Assembly: GCA_002030015.1 (NCBI GenBank)
Contig: LQBH01000012.1
Span: 1 to 36,785, forward strand
Length of the DNA: 36,785 nt
Reading direction: 5' to 3'
From: a delta proteobacterium MLS_D
Lineage (GTDB): Bacteria > Desulfobacterota > Syntrophia > Syntrophales > UBA2210
The notes under the pieces are model-generated. The model saw only the letters and a program-made list of their open reading frames with translations. It was not told the origin of the DNA and did no database searches. Position numbers and translations under genes: made by a program. Positions 7,949-15,454 of the stretch are shown here, in pieces (the first letter of the stretch is position 1; the number at the start of each line of letters is the position of its first letter).

Positions 7949-8695
7949 ATGATTCAACTGGTTGACATTTCAAAGTCATTTAAAACTCAGAAAGTACTGG
8001 ACGGCCTGAACCTCACGATCGAGGAAGGGAAGACCACGATTATCATCGGTCGATCCGGCGGTGGCAAAAGCGTACTTTTAAAACACATTATCGGTCTCAT
8101 CAGGCCTGACCGGGGGAAAGTTCTCGTGGACGGCGACGATATCACCGCCATGAATGATCGTGACCTGAACGAAACGCGTAAGAAGTTCGGCATGCTTTTC
8201 CAGGAGGCGGCGTTGTTTGATTCCATGAACGTGTTTGAAAACGTGGCCTTTCCCCTTCGCGAACACACGCGGATGAAGGAACCTGAAATCAGGGAACGGG
8301 TCAGTTCACGATTGCAGGACGTTGGTCTTTCGGGCATCGAGAAAAAAATGCCGTCCGAGTTGTCGGGCGGCATGAAAAAGAGGGTAGGTCTGGCTCGGGC
8401 ACTGGCCCTGCAGCCGCAGATCGTTCTTTTCGACGAGCCGACCACGGGGCTGGATCCCGTTATGACCGAGGCCATCGACCGGCTGATTTTTGAAACGCAG
8501 CGGAAATATAATCTGACCTGCGTGGTCATCAGTCATGACATCAAGTCGATTTTTTCCATTGGGCACCAGGTCGCCATGCTGTATGACGGTAAAATTATTG
8601 AATTCGGAGCCCCGGAGGAAATGAAAAACTCGGACAACCCCGTGGTGCAGCAGTTTCTGGCCGGGAGTCTCGAAGGGCCTATCAGCATCATGTAG
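7949..8695 (+). CDS. mlaF: MlaF-family ABC transporter ATPase
   Basis: This 248-residue ATP-binding subunit drives the MlaE/MlaD lipid transporter from the cytoplasmic face. It contains Walker A (GRSGGGKS), Q-loop (LFQEAALFD), the ABC signature [16 protein letters not shown], Walker B ([13 protein letters not shown]) and the switch histidine (VISHD). LSGGMKKR rather than LSGGQ is the usual signature in Mla ATPases. It is flanked by mlaE and mlaD on the same strand, so it belongs to one operon with them. Confidence 0.95.
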   Translation: MIQLVDISKSFKTQKVLDGLNLTIEEGKTTIIIGRSGGGKSVLLKHIIGLIRPDRGKVLVDGDDITAMNDRDLNETRKKFGMLFQEAALFDSMNVFENVAFPLREHTRMKEPEIRERVSSRLQDVGLSGIEKKMPSELSGGMKKRVGLARALALQPQIVLFDEPTTGLDPVMTEAIDRLIFETQRKYNLTCVVISHDIKSIFSIGHQVAMLYDGKIIEFGAPEEMKNSDNPVVQQFLAGSLEGPISIM

Positions 8696-8719
8696 CGGCC
8701 CCTCTGAGGGCCGCAGAGG
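8696..8719 (+). promoter_or_regulatory. Two mutually exclusive hairpins between mlaF and mlaD
   Basis: CGGCCC (8696-8701) pairs with GGGCCG (8708-8713) around a 6-nt loop. CCTCTG (8701-8706) pairs with CAGAGG (8714-8719) around AGGGCCG. Both stems are 6 bp and they share bases, so only one can form at a time. There is no T tract, so this is not an intrinsic terminator. It begins directly after the mlaF stop codon. It could be an mRNA processing or stability element, or chance in GC-rich DNA. Confidence 0.35.
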
Positions 8720-8784
8720 AAGGATTAAGTTGCGTCGCTGGCAGTGATATGCGACAAACGTAAGAATTATATCGGGGGATCGGC

Positions 8785-10317
8785 ATGCGCTCCATAAGTA
8801 CCGAAGCGAAGGTAGGGGTTTTTGTCCTGGCGGCCATGATCATTCTTGGTTACATGTCCTTCAGGGTGGGAGAGTACGGGTTCGGCATTCGAAAGGGCTA
8901 TCCCGTAAAGGTTGCCTTCGACAATGTGGCCGGCCTGGAGCGGGACGCGGCCGTGCAGATCGCCGGCGTGGAAGTCGGCCGGGTCGAAAGCATCGCCCTT
9001 GAAGATGGACGGGCCGTGGTAACCTTGCGTATCCTTCCATCGGTCAAACTCGAGAAAGATGTGATCGCATCGCTCAAGACCCACGGCATCCTGGGCGACA
9101 AGTACGTCGATATAAAGCCCGGCAGTGAAGAATATGGATACATTCCCGAAGACGGTGAAATCGATCATGTGGAAACGACCGCCGATATGGACAAGATGCT
9201 CCGGGAACTGGGAAACATCGCCAACGACGTTAAGGCCGTAACCGCCTCCCTGAGGCAGGTTATGGGAGGCGATGAAGGAGAGGCCAACCTGCGCGCCATC
9301 GTGGAAAACACCCGCGATCTGACGGTGAATCTGAATCGGGTGGTCGAGAAGAGCGATGAAAGTTTCAGCCGACTGGCGGAAAGCCTGACGGAAGCGTCCC
9401 AGGAAATTCAGCGGACGTTCGTTTCCCTGAGCGAAATTTCCGACAAGATCAACCACGGCGAAGGGACGATCGGCCAGCTTGTAGAAAACAGAGATGTGTT
9501 CGACAACCTCAATCGATCCGTGGCGGCTCTCGGCGACATCACCGAGCGGATCAACCGGGGTGAGGGAACACTTGGTCAGCTTGTAGAAAACAGGGAACTT
9601 TTTGATAACCTGACGTCGACTGTCGAGTCCCTCCAAAAAGTTACCGCCCAGATCAGCTCCGGCGAGGGAACCATTGGTAAACTGGTCTATGAGGACGAGA
9701 CCGTGGACAACATCAACCGGGGGCTGAAAAGCATCGACCGCAGCATGGAGGGTATAAACCGTTACGTTTCCAAGACGGAGCAGTTCAGGACCTACCTTGC
9801 TTACCGGGGTGAATATCTCACCAGGACGGATAAAGCGAAGTCCTATTTCACCGTGAGGATCCAGCCGCGGGAAGACATGTTTTACGCCCTGGGCATAGTA
9901 GCCGACCCCCGCGGAAAAAGGACCATCACCGAGCGGACCGATTATTCAACCGGCAGAACGTTTCGCTATGAGGAATATGACAAAAGCGGAATGCTTTTCG
10001 ACGCTCAGATCGGCAAGCGTTTCAAGGACATCGTCCTGCGAGGCGGTATTTTCGAGTCCACCGGCGGGGTTGGCGTTGATTATTTCGCTTTCAAAGATGC
10101 CTTGCAGTTCACGTTCGAGGCCTTCGATTTCGACGACGAACGTCGCACGCATCTTAAAGCCTACGCTGATTACCGGCTCTTTAAAAATGTATACCTGACG
10201 GCTGGCTGGGACGATTTTATAAGCAGGCACGGAAATTCGTCACCCTTTTTCGGACTCGCCATTCGATTCGAGGACAAGGATCTGAAGTACATGCTCTCGA
10301 ATATTCCGTTGCCGTAA
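8785..10317 (+). CDS. mlaD: MlaD-like MCE protein with helical repeats and a beta-rich C-terminal domain
   Basis: This 510-residue protein is the periplasmic lipid-binding partner of MlaE/MlaF. One N-terminal membrane helix (about 9-27) anchors it. The single MCE domain (about 37-115) includes the DNVAGLERDAAVQIAGVEVG stretch. A long helical region follows (about 130-330), containing three tandem 34-residue repeats that start at 225, 259 and 293. The last 170 residues are rich in alternating polar and hydrophobic strands with aromatic residues, for example KSYFTVRI, MFYALGIV and NVYLTAGWDDF, and resemble outer-membrane beta-barrel sequence. E. coli MlaD is only 183 residues. ATG 8785 follows GGGGGAT. 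A stalk plus beta-domain could bridge the periplasm to the outer membrane; this is inference. Confidence 0.9.
   Translation: MRSISTEAKVGVFVLAAMIILGYMSFRVGEYGFGIRKGYPVKVAFDNVAGLERDAAVQIAGVEVGRVESIALEDGRAVVTLRILPSVKLEKDVIASLKTHGILGDKYVDIKPGSEEYGYIPEDGEIDHVETTADMDKMLRELGNIANDVKAVTASLRQVMGGDEGEANLRAIVENTRDLTVNLNRVVEKSDESFSRLAESLTEASQEIQRTFVSLSEISDKINHGEGTIGQLVENRDVFDNLNRSVAALGDITERINRGEGTLGQLVENRELFDNLTSTVESLQKVTAQISSGEGTIGKLVYEDETVDNINRGLKSIDRSMEGINRYVSKTEQFRTYLAYRGEYLTRTDKAKSYFTVRIQPREDMFYALGIVADPRGKRTITERTDYSTGRTFRYEEYDKSGMLFDAQIGKRFKDIVLRGGIFESTGGVGVDYFAFKDALQFTFEAFDFDDERRTHLKAYADYRLFKNVYLTAGWDDFISRHGNSSPFFGLAIRFEDKDLKYMLSNIPLP
9457..9762 (+). repeat. Three tandem 102-bp repeats inside mlaD
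   Basis: Units begin at 9457, 9559 and 9661, each coding 34 residues of the form GEGTiGqLVenre-fDNln-s. Units 1 and 2 share the DNA run cagcttgtagaaaacag, so they are recent or conserved duplicates; unit 3 has diverged. The period suits a helical stalk of the kind seen in MCE proteins that form periplasm-spanning needles. Confidence 0.85.
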
Positions 10318-10343
10318 GGCACGCAGGACATTTTGAAACACTC

Positions 10344-10371
10344 TTGACAGCGGAAAATATATCGCTATATT
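10344..10371 (+). promoter_or_regulatory. Strong sigma70-type promoter
   Basis: TTGACA (10344-10349, perfect) and TATATT (10366-10371, 5/6 match) are separated by 16 bp. They lie just after the mlaD stop codon and about 37 bp before the ATG of the next gene. This marks a new transcription unit covering the HEXXH protein and the FmdB-type protein, which ends at the 11372 terminator. Confidence 0.65.
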
Positions 10372-10407
10372 ACGTGCCGAAGGCGTAAGAGGGGACGGGT
10401 CTTCGCC

Positions 10408-10953
10408 ATGTATTTCAGCCGTGATCAAATGGCCGTCGTCGGATGGTCTTTCAACCGCGCAGAGGCCCTGGTGGAACGTTATTTCAACCTCGGGCGGGGC
10501 GGGTTCAGAAACAACCGGTATGACGTGCAGACCCGTTTTTATCTTGCCGATCACGAGGTGGACGATCGGGCGTTCGCTCACCTGTGCCGCTACGCGTATC
10601 GAAAACACGGCGAAGATGATAACCCGGAGAATTTTTATTTTTTTAAAATATGCCTTCAGGACGGGCGTATACTTCACGCCGTCGAGCGGAGCACTTCATT
10701 TGTAAAACTGAAGCCTCTCATGGAGTACATTGCTATGCATGAGCTGATTCACGTGGTGCGCTTCAACAACGGCGACGCGGATTTTGATGCTTCTGTGGAA
10801 GAAAAGATAATCGAGGAAGAACGGGTTCACGAACTGACGAGAACGATTCTGGCGCCCGGTGCCGATCACGACATGAAGCTCGTCATCGACTGTTTCAGGT
10901 CGGACCTGCACGTGGGCGACATATTTTCGGAAGAAGAGCGGTTGCTCAATTGA
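10408..10953 (+). CDS. Small hypothetical protein with a HEXXH zinc-metalloprotease-like motif
   Basis: I do not recognise this 181-residue protein as a named family. It contains HELIH at 111-115, the zinc-binding and catalytic signature of many metallopeptidases. It is followed by a glutamate-rich helix (EEKIIEEERVHELTR, 131-145) whose glutamates or H141 could give the third zinc ligand, as in gluzincins. There is no signal peptide or membrane helix, so it should be cytoplasmic. A GAGGGGA ribosome site lies about 12 nt before the ATG, and a good promoter precedes it. The neighbour 86 bp downstream is an FmdB-type zinc ribbon. HEXXH can occur by chance, so protease activity is unproven. Confidence 0.75.
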   Translation: MYFSRDQMAVVGWSFNRAEALVERYFNLGRGGFRNNRYDVQTRFYLADHEVDDRAFAHLCRYAYRKHGEDDNPENFYFFKICLQDGRILHAVERSTSFVKLKPLMEYIAMHELIHVVRFNNGDADFDASVEEKIIEEERVHELTRTILAPGADHDMKLVIDCFRSDLHVGDIFSEEERLLN

Positions 10954-11039
10954 TTTCGACATAAAAATGAAGCCGGGGACGGCCTATTTAAGAACAGTTG
11001 GTCGCAACGCGGGTACTATTCTGCGGGAGGTAGAGGGAA

Positions 11040-11327
11040 ATGCCGATTTACGAGTACAAATGTGAAAAATGCGGGAAGGAGTTCGAGGTTTTTCAGCATA
11101 TATCTGATCCGGCCATAACGACTTGCCGGTTCTGCAAGGGGAAAGTGCGAAAACAGGTATCCCTGTCGTCATTCCAGTTGAAGGGATCCGGCTGGTATGT
11201 CACCGATTACGGTGGAAAGAAACCGTCGGACCAGGTGGATCAGGTAAAGGCCGAGGAACATACGGCCGTTGAGGCGGGGAAAAAATCCACGAGTACGGAC
11301 AGTTCCAATGCGGGGACCGGTGATTGA
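11040..11327 (+). CDS. FmdB/CxxC zinc-ribbon regulatory-like protein
   Basis: This 95-residue protein begins MPIYEYKCEKCGKEFE, the hallmark of the FmdB family. Four cysteines (C8, C11, C29, C32) form the zinc ribbon. The tail after about residue 55 is low-complexity and charged. FmdB was first described near formamidase genes and is named a regulator, but most members have no known role. The ATG has a strong GGGAGGTAGAGG upstream. A terminator lies 45 bp after the stop. Confidence 0.92.
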   Translation: MPIYEYKCEKCGKEFEVFQHISDPAITTCRFCKGKVRKQVSLSSFQLKGSGWYVTDYGGKKPSDQVDQVKAEEHTAVEAGKKSTSTDSSNAGTGD

Positions 11328-11371
11328 ACGGCCGACGGCGCGAGGGAATTTAAGCTGAATGTATCTTACAT

Positions 11372-11394
11372 GCCCCGGCAACGGGGCTTTTTTT
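11372..11394 (+). terminator. Rho-independent terminator
   Basis: The perfect 6-bp stem GCCCCG (11372-11377) / CGGGGC (11382-11387) has a stable GCAA tetraloop and is followed by seven T residues (11388-11394). It ends the plus-strand unit of the HEXXH and FmdB-type genes before the convergent peptide-binding gene. Confidence 0.93.
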
Positions 11395-11508
11395 ATGATA
11401 TATCTTATTATTTCCGGGCGCGGACGACGACAGTAAAAGGAACGTGCCGTGGATTATCAGTTGTTCCGGGAGCGCCGGGTTTTCATAGTGAACGAATAGA
11501 TATTCATC

Positions 11509-13173
11509 TCAAGGGGTAAGCACGTAGCGCTGCTCCGATTCGGGAACATACCATTCGATAATATTGTAACCGATTCCGATGGGGGCGGGTTCGATCCCCC
11601 GGAAACGGGCGTGAATAATAGGAAGGGCATCAGGAACATAGAGGAACGTATAGGGCTGTTCCTCGGCGAGAATTTCCTGGATCCGAAAATAACAGGCTTT
11701 CCTTTCTTTTATGTCAAAGGTGCTTCGGCCCTTTTCAAGTAGTTCGTCGACCTCATCATTGGCGAATGAAATAAAGTTCAGTTCCCCGGGCCGCGTTTTA
11801 CTTGAGTGCCAAATGTCGTACAGGTCGGGATCCATGGGAATTGACCATCCCAGGATCGTGGCGTCGAACCGTTTCTTGTTGATGAAATCGTTGATGAAAG
11901 CAGCCCATTCGATGATGCGGATACGGACGTCTATTCCGATCTCGGCCAGCCGCCGTTGAATAATCTCGGCGCACTTTGCCCGCACTTCGTTTCCCTGGTT
12001 GGTGATAATTTCGAAGGAGAAACGTTCCCCTTCGCGATCCAGGAATCCGTCACCCGTCGTGTCTTTCCACCCCGCTTCCGCAAGCAGGTCCAGGGCTTTT
12101 CCCGGGTTGTAGGGATATCGGCGGACATCGGGATTGTGGGCCCATGTGCCCGGCTTGAGCGGGCCCGTGGCTTCCCGTCCAAGACCGAGGAGAACGCCCC
12201 GGATGATCTCTTCCGTGTCGATGGCGTAGCTGAGGGCCTGCCGGACCCTCCGGTCCTTGAAAAGAGGTTTTTCCAGGTTGTATCCCAGGTAGGTATAGGC
12301 GAAGGCGAGATACCGGTACTTTTTGTAGTTTTTCTGAAAGACCGGGGCTTCCGTCTGCCTGGTGTGCTGGAGGGGAGTCAAGTTCATCATGTCAATGCCC
12401 TGGGCCCGCAGTTCAAGAAACATGGTGGCCATGTCGGGAATAATGCGCATGATGTAGCCGTCAAGGCGGGGCCTTCCTTCAAAATAATCCGGATTTGCCT
12501 CGAGCACGATCTTCTGCCCTGTTTTCCACTCCTTGAACATGAAAGGACCGGTGCCGACGGGATTCCGTCCCAGGGGGCTTTTGGTTATGTCCCGGCCTTC
12601 CAGCAGGTGTCGTGGAAGAACCGACGCTCCCCAGCTTGCGAGAGCAGGAGCGAAGGGTTCGTCGTAGGTTACGCGGAACGTGAAATCATCAATGATCTTG
12701 GCTTTGGAAACCTTCAGAAAGTCGCCTGCATAGGCCGTCGGTGTCTCGGGATCGATAGTTACCTGGTACGTGTAGAGCACGTCATGGGCGGTAAATGGTT
12801 CGCCGTCATGCCAGGTGACATTGTCGCGCAGGTGAAACGTTATAACAAGTCCGTCGTCGGAAATATCCCAGGAACGGGCCAGATCGCCGACCAGGTTTAT
12901 GTCTTTGTCATATTTTACGAGTCCGTTGAAAATGAGACGTGATATGCCGTGTGAGGCACTGTCGGAGGACAGGATGGGTATCAGGTTCGAGGCGTCGCCG
13001 ATGGATCCCTCCACGAGGATGTCTCCGTAGGCCGGTGTTTCAACGGCTGTATCGCATTCTTCTGAGGATTCGGGTTCGGAACGGGGCGATTCACCACAGT
13101 TCCAGAGGAACAGCAGCATCAGGAGTGTCAGTATGACCGGCGCCAGCCGGGCGGTTAGTTTCTCGAACATCAT
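11509..13173 (-). CDS. Peptide/oligopeptide ABC transporter substrate-binding protein (SBP family 5)
   Basis: This 554-residue extracytoplasmic binding protein of the OppA/DppA type has a hydrophobic signal segment (about 10-25) ending in Cys26, probably lipid-modified. The -1 residue is Asn (FLWNC) where Gly, Ala or Ser is usual, so lipidation is likely but not certain. Family hallmarks include RSWDISDDGLVITFHLRDNVTWHDGEPFT in two adjoining stretches, NPVGTGPFMFKEW and RVRQALSYAID. Such proteins bind di- or oligopeptides, nickel complexes or other solutes. No permease or ATPase gene is next to it, so it is an orphan here. Both neighbours are on the plus strand. Two ATG codons are adjacent (13173 and 13170), and no good Shine-Dalgarno is seen. 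Confidence 0.92.
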   Translation of the reverse strand: MMFEKLTARLAPVILTLLMLLFLWNCGESPRSEPESSEECDTAVETPAYGDILVEGSIGDASNLIPILSSDSASHGISRLIFNGLVKYDKDINLVGDLARSWDISDDGLVITFHLRDNVTWHDGEPFTAHDVLYTYQVTIDPETPTAYAGDFLKVSKAKIIDDFTFRVTYDEPFAPALASWGASVLPRHLLEGRDITKSPLGRNPVGTGPFMFKEWKTGQKIVLEANPDYFEGRPRLDGYIMRIIPDMATMFLELRAQGIDMMNLTPLQHTRQTEAPVFQKNYKKYRYLAFAYTYLGYNLEKPLFKDRRVRQALSYAIDTEEIIRGVLLGLGREATGPLKPGTWAHNPDVRRYPYNPGKALDLLAEAGWKDTTGDGFLDREGERFSFEIITNQGNEVRAKCAEIIQRRLAEIGIDVRIRIIEWAAFINDFINKKRFDATILGWSIPMDPDLYDIWHSSKTRPGELNFISFANDEVDELLEKGRSTFDIKERKACYFRIQEILAEEQPYTFLYVPDALPIIHARFRGIEPAPIGIGYNIIEWYVPESEQRYVLTP

Positions 13174-13180
13174 GATCGGC

Positions 13181-13208
13181 TTTTTATCACAGCCGACGGT
13201 GATGTCAA
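13181..13208 (-). promoter_or_regulatory. Candidate promoter of the peptide-binding protein, giving a near-leaderless mRNA
   Basis: On the minus strand TTGACA (13208-13203, perfect) is followed after 16 bp by TAAAAA (13186-13181, 4/6). The predicted start of transcription would be around 13174, only a few bases before ATG 13173. This matches the missing ribosome site. A perfect palindrome lies just upstream at 13215-13229. Confidence 0.45.
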
Positions 13209-13214
13209 TTGCAT

Positions 13215-13229
13215 GAACGAGCCTCGTTC
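13215..13229. promoter_or_regulatory. Perfect 7-1-7 palindrome, candidate operator
   Basis: GAACGAG (13215-13221), a central C, and CTCGTTC (13223-13229) form a perfect inverted repeat. It lies 6 bp upstream of the -35 box of the minus-strand peptide-binding gene and about 135 bp from the tolQ -35 box. Size and position fit a dimeric regulator site. It has no T tract. Confidence 0.35.
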
Positions 13230-13364
13230 GGTCCCGATGTCCTGATCGACAGTAATCCGGAAAAAATAAGGATGCTGCAGGTGTGAAAAATGATCATTTT
13301 AGGAAGGGTGCGAAAATAGCCCATGAATATCATCCGGTTAGAAACAGCCGTCTGAAAAGATATA

Positions 13365-13393
13365 TTGACAGGGTTCCTGAATTACATTACAAA
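13365..13393 (+). promoter_or_regulatory. Candidate promoter of the tol operon
   Basis: TTGACA (13365-13370, perfect) and TACAAA (13388-13393, 4/6) are 17 bp apart. The predicted tolQ GTG start is at 13428, giving a leader of about 28 nt that includes AAGGAG. It also shows that the in-frame TTG at 13365 is a promoter base, not a start codon. Confidence 0.5.
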
Positions 13394-13427
13394 CGAAGGT
13401 CAAAACAAACACGCAAGGAGACTCGTG

Positions 13428-14192
13428 GTGAACGAAGTACTGGCGGTTACGACGGCCGACATCGCAAAGCCTTTTCACGGCAATGTGCTTGAGATGATTT
13501 TTGATGCCGGTCCCATGGTTCAGTTCGTCCTGCTGTTGCTGATCATGTTTTCGGTTGTTTCATGGGCGGTAATCCTGGTGAAATTCAGGGTAATCAGGCG
13601 GACGAGAAAAGAAAACGACATGTTCCTTGATGTATACATGCGAAGCAACAAGCTCTCCGCTATATTCCCCGAGTCGAAGAAATTCCGGCATTCGACGGTT
13701 GCCGAGGTGTTCAGGGCCGGATATACGGAACTCGGCAGGTTGCTCGAGGCGAAGCGCGAGGGGGACAGTCCGGGTGTTGCCGCCGAAGATGAGTCGACCG
13801 GCCTGGAATTCAGGGGAATGGACAATATAGAACGAACGCTGAACAGGGCCTGCGACAATGAAATGACCAGGCTGGAGCGTTTCCTGGTGTTCCTGGCGAC
13901 GACGGGAAGCGCCTGCCCGTTCATCGGCCTGTATGGGACAGTTTGGGGCATAATGAATTCGTTCCAGGGTATCGGGGCCAGGGGCGCAGCCACACTTTCC
14001 GTGGTGGCGCCGGGTATTTCGGAGGCGCTCGTGGCAACGGCGGCTGGACTTGCGGCGGCGATACCCGCCGTGATTTTTTATAATTATTATTTGGCGAAAA
14101 TACGGGCCATAACCGTTGAAACGGAAAACTTCTCAGCGGAGTTCCTCAACATTATCGAGCGGTTCTACGTGCGGAAACTGCAGCGACCATGA
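13428..14192 (+). CDS. tolQ: TolQ, proton-channel subunit of the Tol-Pal system
   Basis: This 254-residue inner-membrane protein belongs to the MotA/TolQ/ExbB family. With TolR it uses the proton gradient to drive TolA and outer-membrane constriction at division. Three membrane segments (about 30-52, 150-175, 190-215) are visible. The family-specific stretch LATTGSACPFIGLYGTVWGI and the later ISEALVATAAGLAAAIPAV are clear. GTG 13428 is chosen because AAGGAG (13415-13420) lies 7 nt upstream; the longer frame to 13365 would use promoter bases. The cytoplasmic loop after the first helix has a charged insert (about 85-110). The stop overlaps the tolR ATG by 4 nt. Confidence 0.95.
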   Translation: MNEVLAVTTADIAKPFHGNVLEMIFDAGPMVQFVLLLLIMFSVVSWAVILVKFRVIRRTRKENDMFLDVYMRSNKLSAIFPESKKFRHSTVAEVFRAGYTELGRLLEAKREGDSPGVAAEDESTGLEFRGMDNIERTLNRACDNEMTRLERFLVFLATTGSACPFIGLYGTVWGIMNSFQGIGARGAATLSVVAPGISEALVATAAGLAAAIPAVIFYNYYLAKIRAITVETENFSAEFLNIIERFYVRKLQRP

Positions 14193-14605
14193 AATACAGG
14201 AGAGATATCGGTGAACGGAGAAAGGCGATGGGGGACATCAACGTCGTTCCCCTGGTTGATGTCGTTCTCGTTCTGTTGCTTATCTTTATGGTTACAGCTC
14301 CCATGATGCAAATGGGAATTGACGTGAATCTTCCCAGGGTCACAGCACGGCCGGTTGACGTGGGGGAAGAAAAGCTGGTGTTGACGATCAACGCCGACCG
14401 GGAAATATTCATCAACCGATATAAGGCAACGCTTGACAACCTGAACACGAAGCTGGAAAGCATATTCGCCGCCAGAATCGATCGGGACCTGTACCTGCGG
14501 GCGGATGAAACGGTCCCGTACGGTTTCGTGGTGCAGGTCATGTCGGAAGTACGCAAAGCCGGAGTGGATCGGTTGGGAATGATAACGGATCCGCCGAAGG
14601 AATAG
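14189..14605 (+). CDS. tolR: TolR/ExbD-family protein
   Basis: This 138-residue partner of TolQ has one N-terminal membrane helix (about 20-40) and a periplasmic domain. The essential membrane aspartate of the family is D24, in INVVPLVDVVLVLLLIFMV. The periplasmic part ends with DGxxD-like ExbD features (RADETVPYGFVVQVMSEV). Translation is probably coupled to tolQ through the ATGA overlap. Confidence 0.94.
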   Translation: MKYRRDIGERRKAMGDINVVPLVDVVLVLLLIFMVTAPMMQMGIDVNLPRVTARPVDVGEEKLVLTINADREIFINRYKATLDNLNTKLESIFAARIDRDLYLRADETVPYGFVVQVMSEVRKAGVDRLGMITDPPKE

Positions 14606-14612
14606 AAGCCGG

Positions 14613-15359
14613 ATGTACCTGGTTGAGCAGTTGAGAAAACAGCGTGACGAAAGCACCGGCCTGAACAGCATGATTGTACTGTCGGTTCTGCTGCACACCC
14701 TGGTGCTGTTCGTCGTTTTTTTTTCACCTTCTCTTCCCATGCCGAAGCGGACCTTCGTGCCGGCCTACACGGTCGACCTTGTGACGATGCCGGCCGCGGA
14801 GACTGAAAAGCAGGGCGCACGTATTCCCTTCGGTGAGGAAATCAGCGTCGAAGAACGCGAGACCGCGGTGGCGGTGCGAAGACCCGTCGACATCGGCACA
14901 GCGGCCCCGATCGAGCGTATACGAGTTCAGCGCCGAGAAACTACGGGCGAACTTAACGAGGCAATCCGTCAGATTCGGAAAAGGGTCACAGCGACGTCAC
15001 CTTCAGAACCGGCTGAGAAGCCGGGCCCGTCGGGGACGGGTCAAACACCGGCGGGCGATGCGGGTGCCGACAGAATGAACGCCTATTATACGGAGCTCTG
15101 GGGAAGAATACAGGAACAGTGGGCGCTTCCCGAGGCTATATTGGTGGATCGGAATCTCGAAGCGGTTCTCACGGTTACCATTGTGCGTGACGGGTCTATA
15201 AACCGCCTTGATTTTGAGAAGCGTTCAGGGAACAGGCGTTTTGACGAATCAGCGGAGAGCGCTATCAGAAAAGCGGCCCCGTTTCCTGCATTGCCGGCCT
15301 GGCTGAACGCACAGTATATCGAAGTGGGTATCCGGTTCCGTCCTTCCGATTACCGGTAA
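14613..15359 (+). CDS. tolA: TolA/TonB-type energy-transducing protein
   Basis: This 248-residue protein has one membrane helix (about 19-40) with a Ser-x3-His pair (S24, H28), which matches the SHLS motif that couples TolA and TonB to TolQR or ExbBD. A charged linker (about 45-145) follows, and then a TonB/TolA C-terminal domain (about 150-248: ELWGRIQEQWALPE, then VTIVRDGSINRLDFEKRSG). The linker is much shorter than the helical one of E. coli TolA (421 residues in total). Position between tolR and tolB favours TolA over TonB. Confidence 0.88.
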   Translation: MYLVEQLRKQRDESTGLNSMIVLSVLLHTLVLFVVFFSPSLPMPKRTFVPAYTVDLVTMPAAETEKQGARIPFGEEISVEERETAVAVRRPVDIGTAAPIERIRVQRRETTGELNEAIRQIRKRVTATSPSEPAEKPGPSGTGQTPAGDAGADRMNAYYTELWGRIQEQWALPEAILVDRNLEAVLTVTIVRDGSINRLDFEKRSGNRRFDESAESAIRKAAPFPALPAWLNAQYIEVGIRFRPSDYR

Positions 15360-15454
15360 GTTAGGTGAGAATTTTTCAGTGGAGATGAATGTCGTGAAAT
15401 GGAGCGACTTTCGACAGCCTTTCACGAAGTCGGGGGTTGACATGAAAAGGGGAG

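Noticed and set aside
8696..8718. H-type pseudoknot between mlaF and mlaD
   Set aside because: The loops between the two stems would be 0, 1 and 0 nt. That is too short to cross the grooves, so the two stems are alternatives instead.
11956..12942. A 328-codon plus-strand frame inside the peptide-binding protein gene
   Set aside because: The minus strand encodes a full-length SBP family 5 protein with typical motifs. The plus frame has no ribosome site or recognisable domain.
13365..13427. Longer tolQ reading frame starting at TTG 13365
   Set aside because: That TTG is the first codon-sized part of a perfect TTGACA -35 box. GTG 13428 has AAGGAG 7 nt upstream and gives a normal TolQ length.
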